From contig OZ026607.1 in assembly GCA_964020085.1 (NCBI GenBank), positions 4,336,386 through 4,400,385 of the forward strand: a stretch of 64,000 nucleotides of DNA. Direction: 5' to 3'. The stretch is from Micromussa lordhowensis (taxonomy: Eukaryota; Cnidaria; Anthozoa; Scleractinia; Lobophylliidae). Shown here in pieces: positions 1 to 10,041 of this stretch; position 1 is the first letter of the stretch, and each line of letters begins with the position of its first letter. The translations under genes and the position numbers were made by a program. The notes beneath the pieces were generated by a model. That model ran no database searches. It was not told the origin of the DNA and saw nothing but the letters and a program-made list of their open reading frames with translations.

Positions 1-60
1 AAGAAATGTAGGTTAAATCGAACATGTATGTACATAATTCAACTAAAATAAAAAAAATTA

Positions 61-582
61 AGGCCCTGTTTACAAGCAGGTAGGGTAACCCTACTGCCAG
101 GGTAACCCTAGCAAGAGGGTTAAAAGATAGCCCGGGTTTACAAGAAAATTTTCAGGTAGGGTAACCCTACTGCCCGAGACAACTTTACGCTTGTTACGCT
201 TCGGTAACCTTGCAAGTAAAGCACGAACAGATAACAAAACTGGAAAATAATTTATTTCCAAAGCAAAATTATGACAAACTGTGAAAGAACTTGATGTTTT
301 CTGGGTCATAATTCGCTGATTTTGTCGGTATTGTGATCATATTTTGCTTTTGGGAGCCAAAATAGAGATAGCCCGGGTAGGCGGGTTAACCCTACCTGGA
401 GTGTTTACAAGGGAAAAAGTTAACCCGCTTGCTAGGGTAACCCTAGCACGCAGATAGGGTAACCCTCCTACCCGGGTAACCCTGGCCGCCTTGTAAACAC
501 GACGAAGAAAATAAGAACAAATGTGTGCATGCTAGGGTAACCCGCTTGCTAGGGTAACCCTCTCTCCTTGTAAACAGGGCCT
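61..582. repeat. Foldback MITE-like element with GGGTAACCC palindromes
   Basis: The ends are inverted copies of AGGCCCTGTTTACAAG, at 61-76 and at the complement ending at 582. The interior carries many copies of the short palindrome AGGGTAACCCT on both strands and no convincing coding frame. I see no clear target-site duplication, so the superfamily is left open. The short minus-strand open frame across it (91-309) looks like a by-product of the repeat. Confidence 0.7.
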
Positions 583-1391
583 AAAACATTTACTAGTGCT
601 TATTTATTTAAAATTGCACTCGAAATCATGTGGACTCTGGGGACTCCTATATGAAAAGTTCAGAGATGCTCGTCAGAAAACTAGAATTAAAGTTTTAAAT
701 GGGGCCCAATCTGAGCGTGGTTCGAGCTTTATTTGACCCCTAAAAGATACCACTTAAAGGCGGAGCGAGCCTATAAATGGAGGCTGAGCGGCTCAGCCCG
801 TCCATCACAAATTGGAATACTCTGCTTTGATTGGCTTATTCACCCAGGCGTGTCGTACTCCCGCGAAATTCGCACGAAGTAATATTTCAGGCGACCGCAC
901 AAGGGAAAGTTTTTCGTTTGTTTGCTTTCTTTGTAAAAAGGTCAGCGAAAACAAAAAGAATGGCATCTACAGAAGAAGAATTTAGACAGGTATCGTACTT
1001 CATATACATGCATTTTAACTTCTTATTTTTGTTGTTTCACTTGTGAAAGCATATCGATTGTTTTCGAGTTGTTTACTCAACGTAAATGCCGTGTTTTAGC
1101 CAACAAGGTGCAAACCGCTGACCTTTTATAGGCTAGCTCCGTAAACGTAATAGGCTCGATTACTAGCCACTGTTCCGAAAAGGATACCGCGGTAGAGGAC
1201 TGGACTCGACCTCAGTATAAGAACAAGAGTTTATATAGTGTGCTTGATACCAAGAACATTTCCCACGACTACCACCAATTCACAATAATTTATCGTAACC
1301 TGTTCACTAGGATGGGCATACACAAACCGAGATCAAACAATATGAGTGTTCAAAAAAGCAAGTTAACTTGAACTTGTAAATGAAAAGTTAC
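583..1391. other. Unassigned sequence downstream of the NLR exon
   Basis: No recognisable gene. A possible tiny plus-strand first exon lies at 960-989: an ATG after an A-rich stretch, ten codons beginning MASTEEEF, then a CAG|GTATCG donor. No partner exon is visible before the minus-strand gene at 1392, so it is not called. The rest should include the intron that follows the NLR exon on the minus strand. Confidence 0.3.
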
Positions 1392-3058
1392 CTGAAGAAC
1401 ATAGCACAATCCAAGTTTAGTGGTGGTCTGCGCATGCGCCTGACACATCCGTTTTTCCTCTGGCAATGCCATACGGATATCATACGCTTGCTGAAATAAA
1501 CTAAGAGTTGCTTGGTCGCCTGTGAGATCACTACTCACACTATGTCGACTTAACCCAAGAGAATTTAAACTGTCTGCAAGCCTAGCCTTGTCATCATCAT
1601 CGTGATCCTTGGATATTTCGCGGCACTTTTCATACAGTCTGGTGTACTCTCCTGGTGGTGAGAAAGCTTTGAGAAAGAAGAGTACCACTTCAGTACTGTT
1701 GGCGACGTCTACGGCAAACAATTTCTCTTCCACAGCTGTGTCTTCAAAACAGTTTTTAAACGCTTCAGCGATGTTTACCTTCTCTTTCCTGAATGTGGAG
1801 ATGGCTTCGGAAGCTTTACCTTTGCTGATGAATTGTTTGCTTAGGATTTGGACTCGTTTCAGGTAATGCTGATTAAACTTGTGCTTAACTTCGGCACCTT
1901 CGTCGCCCACATCTAGAGAGCCACTCTCTTTCCTGCAGAAGGCTTGGACTAAAGGATGTATGCTGTACTTTCCTTTATCGTTTGTCTGAAGAAGTGAGTC
2001 TTTAACCATCTTAGTCTTCGCTGTTTCTACCTCGGCTGTGGTCTCAAACAGAATTAGCATATCCTCGGCAGAGAAAGTCGATGGGAAAACTGAGACACGG
2101 ACAAGATTCCTTTTTATGTCACTGGGAAACTTGCGCAGGAATTTTCCCAATAAATTATACACGTCTTCTGAATTGTTCTTGAGGATGTCAATAGGGTCAT
2201 GTCTAAGTTGTTCGACCAAAACTTTGGGGTTGAAATCGTTCTTCAGAAGGTACATACAGTGAATAAGAATCAGTGGCATCCCCCCACAAAGCGTGCATAC
2301 TTCTTCAAGATACTCTTGGCAGACTGCAGAAACATCTTTGAGTAATTTAGCAGATGAGTTGGTGTCCATTGGCTCAAGACGAACCCTGTGTATGTGAGCT
2401 GCAACAGAGTTCACATTTTTCCGGGTAGTAATCATTATCTTTACTTTTGGCGCTGAAGTTAACAGCGCCTGAGCAAAGCCGTCGAAGTCGTCTTCTTGTT
2501 CCTGTATATCTTCTGTGTTGTCCAGTACAATAACAGTGTCTTTTTGAAGCTCCGACAGTTTGTGAGTCGCCTGCTGCACAATGTCATCGTTCCCTGTCAT
2601 CCAATCTCCACCGCATAAGTAATAGAGAATTTCGTTGCAGATATCCGAGAGTGTCTTCTGCTTTTTAACGAAAATAACTCGTTGATTTTTTCCCGCTAAC
2701 AAGTGACATACGCGTATTGCAACCTGTGTCTTCCCCATTCCAGGAAGAGCAACAAGAACGATCATGCGAGCATCTGTCGACAGTTTCTCCATGATTTCAT
2801 TCTCAGCTTGTGATCTTTCAATGTAGTTAGGCGCCTGAACGGGAATGTTCGCTGAAATAAATACAATTTAGCCAGTTCAATTATTAAACAACGCCTGTTT
2901 ATGGAACGGAAAAGTGGGGTGGAAAGTGTTGATGTTGCATGTTTAGTTACGTACATCAACCTATTTCCCTGGAAGGCCACTCAAACGGAAAGAAACTAAT
3001 ATTTTAAATAAACATACCAGGCAAAAAGATCCCATCTGGCGGGTGGCAGACCAGTTGG
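1392..3058 (-). CDS. NB-ARC/TPR NLR-like receptor, internal exons (partial)
   Basis: Two minus-strand exons join in phase. A 41-nt exon at 3058-3018 lies between an AG acceptor and a GTATGT donor. A long exon runs 2851-1392 and ends at a CAG|GTAACT donor. The product begins with a linker ending PNYIERSQAENEIM, which fits the start of an NB-ARC domain. It then shows Walker A (ALPGMGKTQ), Walker B (VIVLDNTED), an RNBS-B-like MITTRK and a GGMPLIL segment in the GLPL position. The C-terminal part of the exon (LNSLGLSRH, then AYDIRMALPE) has TPR-like spacing, so tetratricopeptide repeats probably continue in further exons past the left edge. The family acts as cytosolic immune-type STAND ATPases that oligomerise on ligand sensing. 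The N-terminal effector domain and the ligand-binding end are outside the window. Domain calls are by motif. The short upstream exon is less certain than the long one. Confidence 0.85.
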
Positions 3059-3199
3059 CTGTTTACAAGCATGGCTCATGCTCTGAACTAGGGTTCACCT
3101 CCCTCCCGCCCCCCTTACAACTCGGCCACGATGCCTCCATGAAAGGGCCTGGGCATTTCGAGCGGAAAACAATGACATAAAAAAGCGAAGCCTTGAAGC

Positions 3200-3475
3200 C
3201 ATGACTGGCATATCGATTCCGGAGCTTATCCCGGTTTCTGTAGCATGAGGCAGCTAGGAGTATTTCTAGTAGTCCATCGCAGGTCACTTCCCCGCAATCT
3301 GTTAGGTTTCCCCAAAAACTCGCCGGTACCGATTTATACACCTGGGTGGAGAGAGGCACTGTGAGAGGTAAGTGTCTTGCCCAAGAACACAACACAATTT
3401 TCCCGGCCAGGACTCGAACCCGGACCGCTCGCTCCGGAGTCGAGCGCGCTAACCATAAGGCCACCGCACCTCCCA
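3200..3475 (-). repeat. tRNA-Arg-derived SINE, copy 1
   Basis: On the minus strand the head reads as a tRNA: an A-box-like GTGGCCTTATGGTTAGCG, an anticodon arm with CCG in a seven-base loop (GACTCCGGAGC), and a B box GGTTCGAGTCC. The body that follows carries the family signature (CCACCCAGGTGTATAAAT, then ATCCCATCCAGGG in other copies). It is followed at 3481 by the same ACAATGACATA that precedes it near 3171, probably a target-site duplication. The 154-residue frame across it (3063-3527) is not a gene. Confidence 0.85.
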
Positions 3476-3496
3476 CAAGGAAAACAATGACATATA

Positions 3497-3766
3497 GGTA
3501 AGTCTGCATACGAGCCAAGCGGCTCATTAGGCCTGAGTTTATCCCGGTTTCAGTAGCATGAAGCGAGTAGGAGTATTTCTACTCCCCCTGGATGGGATGC
3601 TAAGTCCATCGCAGGGTTAAACCCAGCATAAAATTCACCGGTACCCATTTATACATATGGGTGGAGAGAGGCACCGTGAGAGAAAACAACACAATGTCCC
3701 CGGCCAGGGCTCGAACCCAGACCGCTCGCTCCGGAGTCGAGTGCACTAGCCACGAGGCCACCACGA
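3497..3766 (-). repeat. tRNA-Arg-derived SINE, copy 2
   Basis: A second, more complete copy in the same orientation, directly adjacent to copy 1. The body runs from TGCATACGAGCC to the tRNA-like head near 3710-3765, where the CCG anticodon loop and B box are still readable. It is flanked at 3770 by another ACAATGACATA. The same word therefore occurs three times around the two SINEs, which suggests two insertions at one site or a SINE dimer. Confidence 0.85.
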
Positions 3767-4480
3767 AGAAACAATGACATACTTACTCTTAATCGCGGGG
3801 TCACTAAAATGGCAGTAAGAATTCTACGTCCTACTTGATGTAAGAATTATTGCCACGTGTTCTTCAATCAAATTCTTATCGTCAGTCATTTGATTACCGA
3901 AACACCAAATCGAACTAATAGCAACACGCAATTTTGTGGAAGACGAGTTTCGTTTTTAGTTGGACAATCCCGCCAACCCTTACAAAATCATTTTAAACAG
4001 AGAATTCCCATACCATATGGAAACGAACTTTAATTTTATTCCTTGGCTTCAATTCTAAAATTCCTCGGAAAAGAAAAAAAGGGTGGTCCGTACATTCACT
4101 CTGATTTAAAACTTTATACAACTGCAGCGGCCACTGAAGTGCGTCCCAACCTCCAAAATGACCTCAACAACGGCCAGTTAGTCGACGACTATCAAAAGGT
4201 GTATGCAAAACTCCATTTGTTATTGAAAAAGGTCTTAAAACCTGATTCTTACCGCCTGCCATGATTCAATTCGAAACGTTTTTGTGATTTACGCGAGATC
4301 AAACATTCAGAATGTTTTTTTGTTTTAATTTTCATATGGATCCAATGTTGAAAAGCTGATTGAAAATGCTTGGTGACCATGTGCTCCAGAAAGACTGTAT
4401 CAAGACACCTCTACACCTCAAATTCCTATTTTTAACATAAAGCATTACCAGTTTAAAGCTTTGGACGCTTTTAGTCTTAC
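3767..4480. other. Unassigned spacer; short unrecognised frame at 4043-4264
   Basis: No gene recognised. A 73-residue plus-strand frame (4043-4264) opens with TTG rather than ATG, has a stop four codons upstream and resembles no family I know. It lies in the presumed intron or 3' region of the minus-strand membrane-protein gene at 4481-5799. Confidence 0.3.
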
Positions 4481-5799
4481 CTTCTGGATTGACTCCGCCT
4501 TCTTTCCGGCTGCGGGTGATATCTGTTTAAACAACAAATAATAAATTTCTGTCAAAGGTCGATCGATTGTTAGCGAATTTAAATCCGGGTTAATAAAACC
4601 ATTTTAACAGAATCTTCATATATTTTGGCGGGGTTATTGAGTGTCACTAGCAAAAGCTATTTGCTCCAGTGGTTTCTCTTAATTCTTTGTTTAGTGTTCT
4701 TTGTATGCTGAGAGAGACTGTTCAATAATCCTTGTCTATTTCGTGTGATCATGATGGTTTAGAGTTCGATGAAATTTGATTGGGTTTAGAATTCGAACGC
4801 AATAGACCTCTCAAACAAATTTTGTTCGATGGCTGAACTCAATCAAACCCAATATATTGGTTTAAGTTCGGTTGAGTTCTGTTATGTTTGATTACGGAAC
4901 AGTTCGGGTAGTTAATTAATAATTGAATTGTAGTCACTCTAACCAATCACAAAGGACACACAGAGTACAGTGAACAAATCAAGTAAATGCATATAGCTGA
5001 CGCGAATCGCGGGAAAACGTGGACAAACGTATATATTACTTTTAGACACTCAAGCCAAAAACCGCTTTACAGCGTTTTTATATGGCATAATTCTATGTAA
5101 CGTTGGAAGTTTTCATTCCTACCTCCACCTCCTTCGGTGTCGAAGATTTCTCCAAGCAGCTTGGTAAGAAGATTTTTCGGAGTTAATCTTTTCACCTGAA
5201 TAAATTCGATCATGCATAGCTAGGATCATAATAAAGACTTTAATGACAATAATGGCAATGTTGGAAATTGATTTCTCCCTGTAATGCTGATCATGGCAAT
5301 GCAAATCAGTTTCTGTATGGTTGAATGGAATCGGTGTTGCGACAGTTGCCACTGAACACTTGTACGTCTTAGGAACAATAAGGGTCTGGGTGCCACAGAA
5401 GATTCCAATCATGACAGGAATAAAAATCAATCGACAGCATACATGCAGAAGGTAGACCCTCCTAAAATAGGCCGGTTTCTTTTGTCGATCGTGTTTGATC
5501 TGTCGTAGAGTTAAGGCACCGTAAAGCATGAAGGATATCGAGAGAACAACTAAAACGGCATAGGCCAAAGCCACAAAGTACAAGGGCGTAAACCACTGAT
5601 TCATTGCGGAAGAGTACTCGTCATAGCAGAGTTGATTGGTGATAGAATTGGTCTCGGGCACGCAAGTGAATGCCTCTCTGTCGTAGGTGCTTTTTAGGAA
5701 AGCAATTAATATTATTCCAAAGATTGCGACCAAAATAAGTTGAATGCCGCCAAGCAGTGTTTGTGATCTAAGCCCCAGTTTCATTAGCGATTTATCCAT
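4481..5799 (-). CDS. Four-pass membrane protein, large-pore-channel-like (connexin/LRRC8-TM-like)
   Basis: Exon 1 runs 5799-5123 (ATG at 5799, donor GTAGGA). A 42-nt exon at 4522-4481 follows in phase (acceptor TTTAAACAG, donor GTAAGA) and adds an Arg-rich tail. The 3' end of the gene is not found. The protein has a short N-terminus and four hydrophobic segments at about residues 15-36, 70-94, 116-138 and 179-196, so both ends should be cytosolic. Loop 1 reads FTC...CYDE (Cys46, Cys58). Loop 2 holds Cys148 and Cys168, an NHT glycosylation sequon at 160 and a REKSI stretch before TM4. A short basic loop joins TM2 and TM3. This is the topology of connexins, innexins, pannexins and LRRC8. The FTC/CYDE wording is connexin-like, but each loop has two cysteines (plus Cys135 near the TM3 end) rather than three. 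Family assignment is a hypothesis; that it is a real coding exon is well supported by length, topology and splice phase. Confidence 0.65.
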
Positions 5800-5976
5800 T
5801 GCACAAATGCCGGAACCCCTTCAGATCTAGAATTCAAAATTAAAGGATACATAAGTACATTGACACGAAACGGCTATATAGTTAAAACTACAGGAAAATA
5901 GCGTAACGGTGCCTGTTTTACAGACAACGACGTCTGCTGCAACTTGTAAGGAAGTCATGTTCATTTAACCATTAAT

Positions 5977-6097
5977 AATTACCAAGAGATTATCAAGGTT
6001 AGAGAGTGAATCCCCCATATAGGTCCTCTAACTAAGGTATACGTAATCCATTTAAATGGGGAATTCACTCTCTTACCTTGATAATCTCTTGTAATTA
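5977..6097. repeat. Foldback repeat
   Basis: Two arms of about 40 bp (AATTACCAAGAGATTATCAAGG and its near-exact complement ending at 6097) enclose about 40 bp, with AGAGAGTGAAT and ATTCACTCTCT inside the arms. No coding content. Confidence 0.75.
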
Positions 6098-6945
6098 CAT
6101 GTTCTGTTTATCAACTCGTGGGGAAATAGCGTGGCGCTTCCTGTTTTACCGAGAAGTGTTTTGTTTTTTTAACTGGAAAGACAACGAAGTCTGTTCAACT
6201 CGTTTTCGTTTTGTTTTCACCTATCCACACAAATTTGTTGTCATTCGAAAACGCATACTTTTTTAATCGTTTCGCCTATCGCCAACGCTAGATCTGGAAA
6301 CGTTTAGTTATTCCCTCCAGCAACCATATCGAATTCGTTCAGTAAACAGTTGACTTTAACGAATTACCTCTCAGTCCTCTCAGATCAGAATAGTTGACTG
6401 CCTTCCGGTCGTCTACTTCTAAATTCGCGCATTTGATTCCTAAAAGTGAATGGAAATGCGACGGTACTTGTCATATTTCACCATCACGGTACTGGCTTGT
6501 AAACCGATGTGTTAGCAGTGTATCCAATTATTCATACCTATCCTCTTCCAGAAGTGTTTTTTACCTTCTGAACCCATGAACTACCCTCTGCAAATTAAAT
6601 AATTGTCTGAATGAAGGTCTAAGAGTTATTCCGTATACTTTTACGTCCTTCTATACATAGCTTGAATTGCCTTCCGAGAATTTAAAGAGTTTTTGTTCCC
6701 TTGTCAGCTTCACGGAAATCACGTGATATTAATAAAAAAATGTACCGACTCACGTCGTATCTTGTAAAATTTACATCAAGAATGGTTCGAACAAAACATT
6801 TTTAATGAAATGAATGGACAGAAGGAAAATCAATAATCCCAAGTTTAGGTTCATTGCAGGCATTGGGCTGACAGAACGAAAAATATACCTTAAAACAATT
6901 CGATTCCGGCGTTTCTGCTTGATTGACCGACAGGAGATAATTGCA
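6098..6945. other. Spacer with a single outlying copy of the 78-bp unit
   Basis: Positions 6098-6165 read as one diverged copy (TGTTCTGTTTATCAACTCGTG, then CTGTTTTACCGAGAAGTGT) of the unit that forms the tandem array 800 bp further on. The remainder shows no gene or RNA that I recognise. Confidence 0.5.
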
Positions 6946-7545
6946 TGTTCCTGTTTATCAACTTGTAGCAAAATCGCGTGACAGTTCCTGTTTTACCGAG
7001 CCACAACAAATATGTGGCACGATAGCGTGATCGCGTGACAGTTCCTGTTTTACCGAGAAGTGTCTTAAGCAACAGCAAATAATTACAGCTTGTAGCAAGA
7101 TAGCATGATCGCGTGACAGTTCCTGTTTTACCGAGAAGTGTTTTAAGCAACAGCAAATAATCACAGCTTGTAGCAAGATAGCGTGATCGCGTGACAGTTC
7201 CTGTTTTACCGAGAAGTGTTTTAAGCAACAGCAAATAATCACAGCTTGTAGCAAGATAGCGTGATCGCGTGACAGTTCCTGTTTTACCGAGACGTGTCTT
7301 GAGCAACAGCAAATAATCACAGCTTGTGATCGCGTGACAGTTCCTGTTTTACCGAGACGTGTCTTGAGCAACAGCAAATAATCACAGCTTGTAGCAAGAT
7401 AGCATGATCGCGTAACAGTTCCTGTTTTACCGAGCAGTGTTTTAAGCAACAGCAAATAACTTCAGGTTCCTGTTTATCAATTTGTGGCAAGATAGCGTGA
7501 TCGCGTGACAGTTCCTGTTTTACCGAGAAGTGTCTCACTTATCAG
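6946..7545. repeat. Minisatellite, about 78-bp unit
   Basis: About eight tandem units containing GCGTGACAGTTCCTGTTTTACCGAG, then AGTGT and AAGCAACAGCAAATAATCACAGCTTGT. Typical spacing between CTGTTTTACCGAG marks is 78 bp, with shortened units near 7010 and 7325. The minus-strand open frames at 6890-7538 (LLLLKTLLGKTGTVTRS repeats) are produced by a unit length divisible by three, not by selection for protein. Confidence 0.9.
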
Positions 7546-8976
7546 TTTTGCCTCCATTCTCTATTTCCGGTATTTGCCTTCAAATTTTAGCCCAAACTCG
7601 CTCTCTTCAATCTAGGTTGGCTACTTCATCATTGCCTGTTAATACTTGCTTCGTTCGTGCTCCCCTGCTTCAGTGAACTAGCTCCGCTATCGTTTTCTGA
7701 CATAACTTGTCTTTTCTTAAATTGAAAACTTCTCACGATTTTCGTTAACAACTGATCATGATCGTTTCGCTAGAAAATCTCTCTCTTTCAAAATGGTTAA
7801 CTGCGATTTTCCATGCTATTTCCCGCCAGAAAACGGGGGCTGCCCAAAAGCGCAGTATCACGTAGACACGATTCCCGCCAAGAAAAGATGGCCGTTCTTT
7901 CCTCGCTTCCCCTAGCTCGGGCTACTTTGCGACCCCCTTTTCCCTCTCCCAGAGTTAGTGCGTAAAGACGAGCTTTAATCGCTGAACAAGAATATATTCT
8001 GCTCATGCCATCATTCTCCATTCCCGGGATATTCCTGGTATTTTCCTCCAACTATTAGCCCTGACCTTCTCCCTTTTGCAATATTCTTGGCTACTTCTTT
8101 GGCTGTTAATTCTTGGTTCATTCTTGCTCTCTGCCGTTCTCTTTTACGTTCGGTAACTCCACTAGGAACTCCGCTATCGTTCGTTGACACGGACAACTTC
8201 TGTTTTCGTTAGCAACTGGGCGGCTGTCTAGAAAACGAAGACCTAAGACCTAAGACCCAAAAACGAATACCCCTAAGAAAACGAAGAACCCCTAGAAAAC
8301 AAAGACCCCTAGAAAACAAAGACCGGAGTAGACAACGAAGATCCCCTAGACAACGAATCGAGTTTATAAATAGCTGATGGTTTACCTTGAAATATTTTTA
8401 TGTGTCGGCTTTTGTGCGACAAATTGTCCTGATGCGCCGCACACAAGCCGACAAGCTGAAATCTAGCACTGCCAGAAAAACGCCCGACAAGGCCTGATCT
8501 TGTCGTAGCCTTGTTTGGATTCACCGCACACTAGCCCACAAGTGGAGATTTTTGTAGGCGGACAAAAAATCGGCAAACTGATGGCCCGACAGATTTTGAC
8601 CCGATTTGACCCCGATAAAAAATCGCCTGTTCTACAACGAAAAATCGGCAAGTGTGCGGTTGTCTCAAACGAAACGAAATGGTACTTTGCGAAGTGGTAC
8701 ATGTACTTTCAAAATAACAACAACAACAACGAAATTGGCTGGCTTGACAATCAAATTCTGGCGGGAGATTATCCTTTGACCACGTGGTGAATAAATTTGC
8801 GTGGCACTCAACCGTCATGAACAGTTGCACCACTAAACCCTGACATTTCTATACCCTTGGAATTTACTTGCGGGTGTCCAACTGAGATAAGTAACTGTGA
8901 GGTTTGTCGCGCTCTCAGATGACAGTTTTAGACCGGTGGGTCCTTGTCCTGGGATACTTCCTATAATGGCCTACAC
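7546..8976. other. Dispersed-repeat-rich spacer
   Basis: No gene. Positions 7796-7960 share stretches with 9900-9990 (GCGATTTTCCATGC, CGCCAGAAAA, GGGCTGCCCAAA). Positions 8221-8350 hold a run of AAAACGAAGACCCCTAG-like words whose complement recurs at 9795-9870, so these look like the arms of one broken inverted element. Positions 8390-8690 contain repeated CGCACAC and CGACAAG words in both orientations, another foldback relic. Confidence 0.45.
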
Positions 8977-9324
8977 GGGGAGGCTCCGCCCGAAAGGGGT
9001 ACCTTTTTCAGGCTTCAGGTATATAAAAGGGTAGGGATTTCACAAGTTGAGGTATATAAAAGGGTTGGGAAATCGGTCATTTAGGTATTTACAAGGGCCT
9101 TTAATTAAAGTATTCCGAATAGACGCACTTATGGCTGTATCAGTTTATTTATTAAGCACTACATGAAAATGACAACAAGAAGGGCTTAGAAAGGGGCTGC
9201 AGTGTTCTAAAGTAGGTATGTGAAAGGGGTACCTTTTCTCAATAAAAGGTATATAAAAGGGGTAACTTTCCTGCCAAAATGGTATATAAAAGGGTAAGGG
9301 GTTGGACCTCGGGGCGGAGCCTCC
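8977..9324. repeat. MITE-like element carrying four strong TATA boxes
   Basis: The ends are inverted GGGGAGGCTCCGCCC (8977) and GGGGCGGAGCCTCC (9311-9324). Inside, GGTATATAAAAGGG or a near-match occurs four times on the plus strand, with TATATAAA at 9020, 9053, 9250 and 9283. GTGAAAGGGGTACC at 9221-9234 and GGTATTTACAAGGG at 9092-9105 look like degenerate copies of the same word. No coding frame. Whether any box starts transcription cannot be told from sequence. Confidence 0.75.
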
Positions 9325-10041
9325 AAGTATTAAACTTTGTTAATTACCCCCCCCCCCCCCGGTCCTTGTTTTTTTTTAGCGAGTAGAGTATTTTAATCAA
9401 AAGTCAATCTACACTAGTGGGATGATTGCGTGATCATAAAATATTTCACACGAGGCGACAAGGAGGTCTACAATCATGGACAAAAGTCCTTGGGACACTT
9501 ATACAATGTAACAAATAATCTGTGTTTTACAACTGAAGTTTGAAAAAAGCGCTGTTATCCTTTTAAAAACGTGTTGCCGTCCCCCCTCCCCACCCAATAC
9601 AATGTTGAAAATCAGGTGAAATTTCAGGTACTAGTTTTCACCATTGTATGCGGGGTGGGGAGCGAGGTTAGGTAGGTGAAGTTGTATTTGTGTCTGGCAT
9701 GTTCGCAAAGGCACCAAAAGTGCAAATTTGTCCCAAGACTTTGGTACATAATTGTAGTTCTTGTGATGAAGGTAAACCACTGAACCTATTTATAAACTAG
9801 GTCTTCGTTTTCTAGGGGGCCTTCGTTTTCTACGGGGTCTTCGTTTTTAGGTCTTCGTTTTGTAGACAGCGGCAACGACAGCGGCAACTGGGCATGCGAT
9901 TCGCTAAAATGCGATTTTCCATGCGGTCCGCCAGAAAAACGCGGGCTGCCCAAAGATGGCATTCTTCCCTCACTTCCCCCGTTCGGATTACCTTGAGACC
10001 TCTCCTTCCCCTCCCCCCAGAGTTGCGGACGGTGGGGTAGA
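9325..10041. other. Spacer with poly-C tract and repeat fragment
   Basis: No gene seen. A C-run lies at about 9348-9360. Positions 9795-9990 carry the complementary arm of the repeat found at 7796-8350 (GTCTTCGTTTTCTAGGGGG words, then GCGATTTTCCATGCGG). Confidence 0.4.

Noticed and set aside
960..989. Ten-codon candidate first exon (MASTEEEF) with a donor
   Set aside because: No partner exon on the plus strand before an opposite-strand gene; such short matches are common by chance.
3063..3527. 154-residue minus-strand frame
   Set aside because: Lies across a tRNA-derived SINE and its flank; the sequence is explained by the repeat.
6890..7538. Overlapping minus-strand frames with LGKTGTVTRS repeats
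   Set aside because: Translation of the 78-bp minisatellite; the same repeat is read in three frames with no other coding sign.
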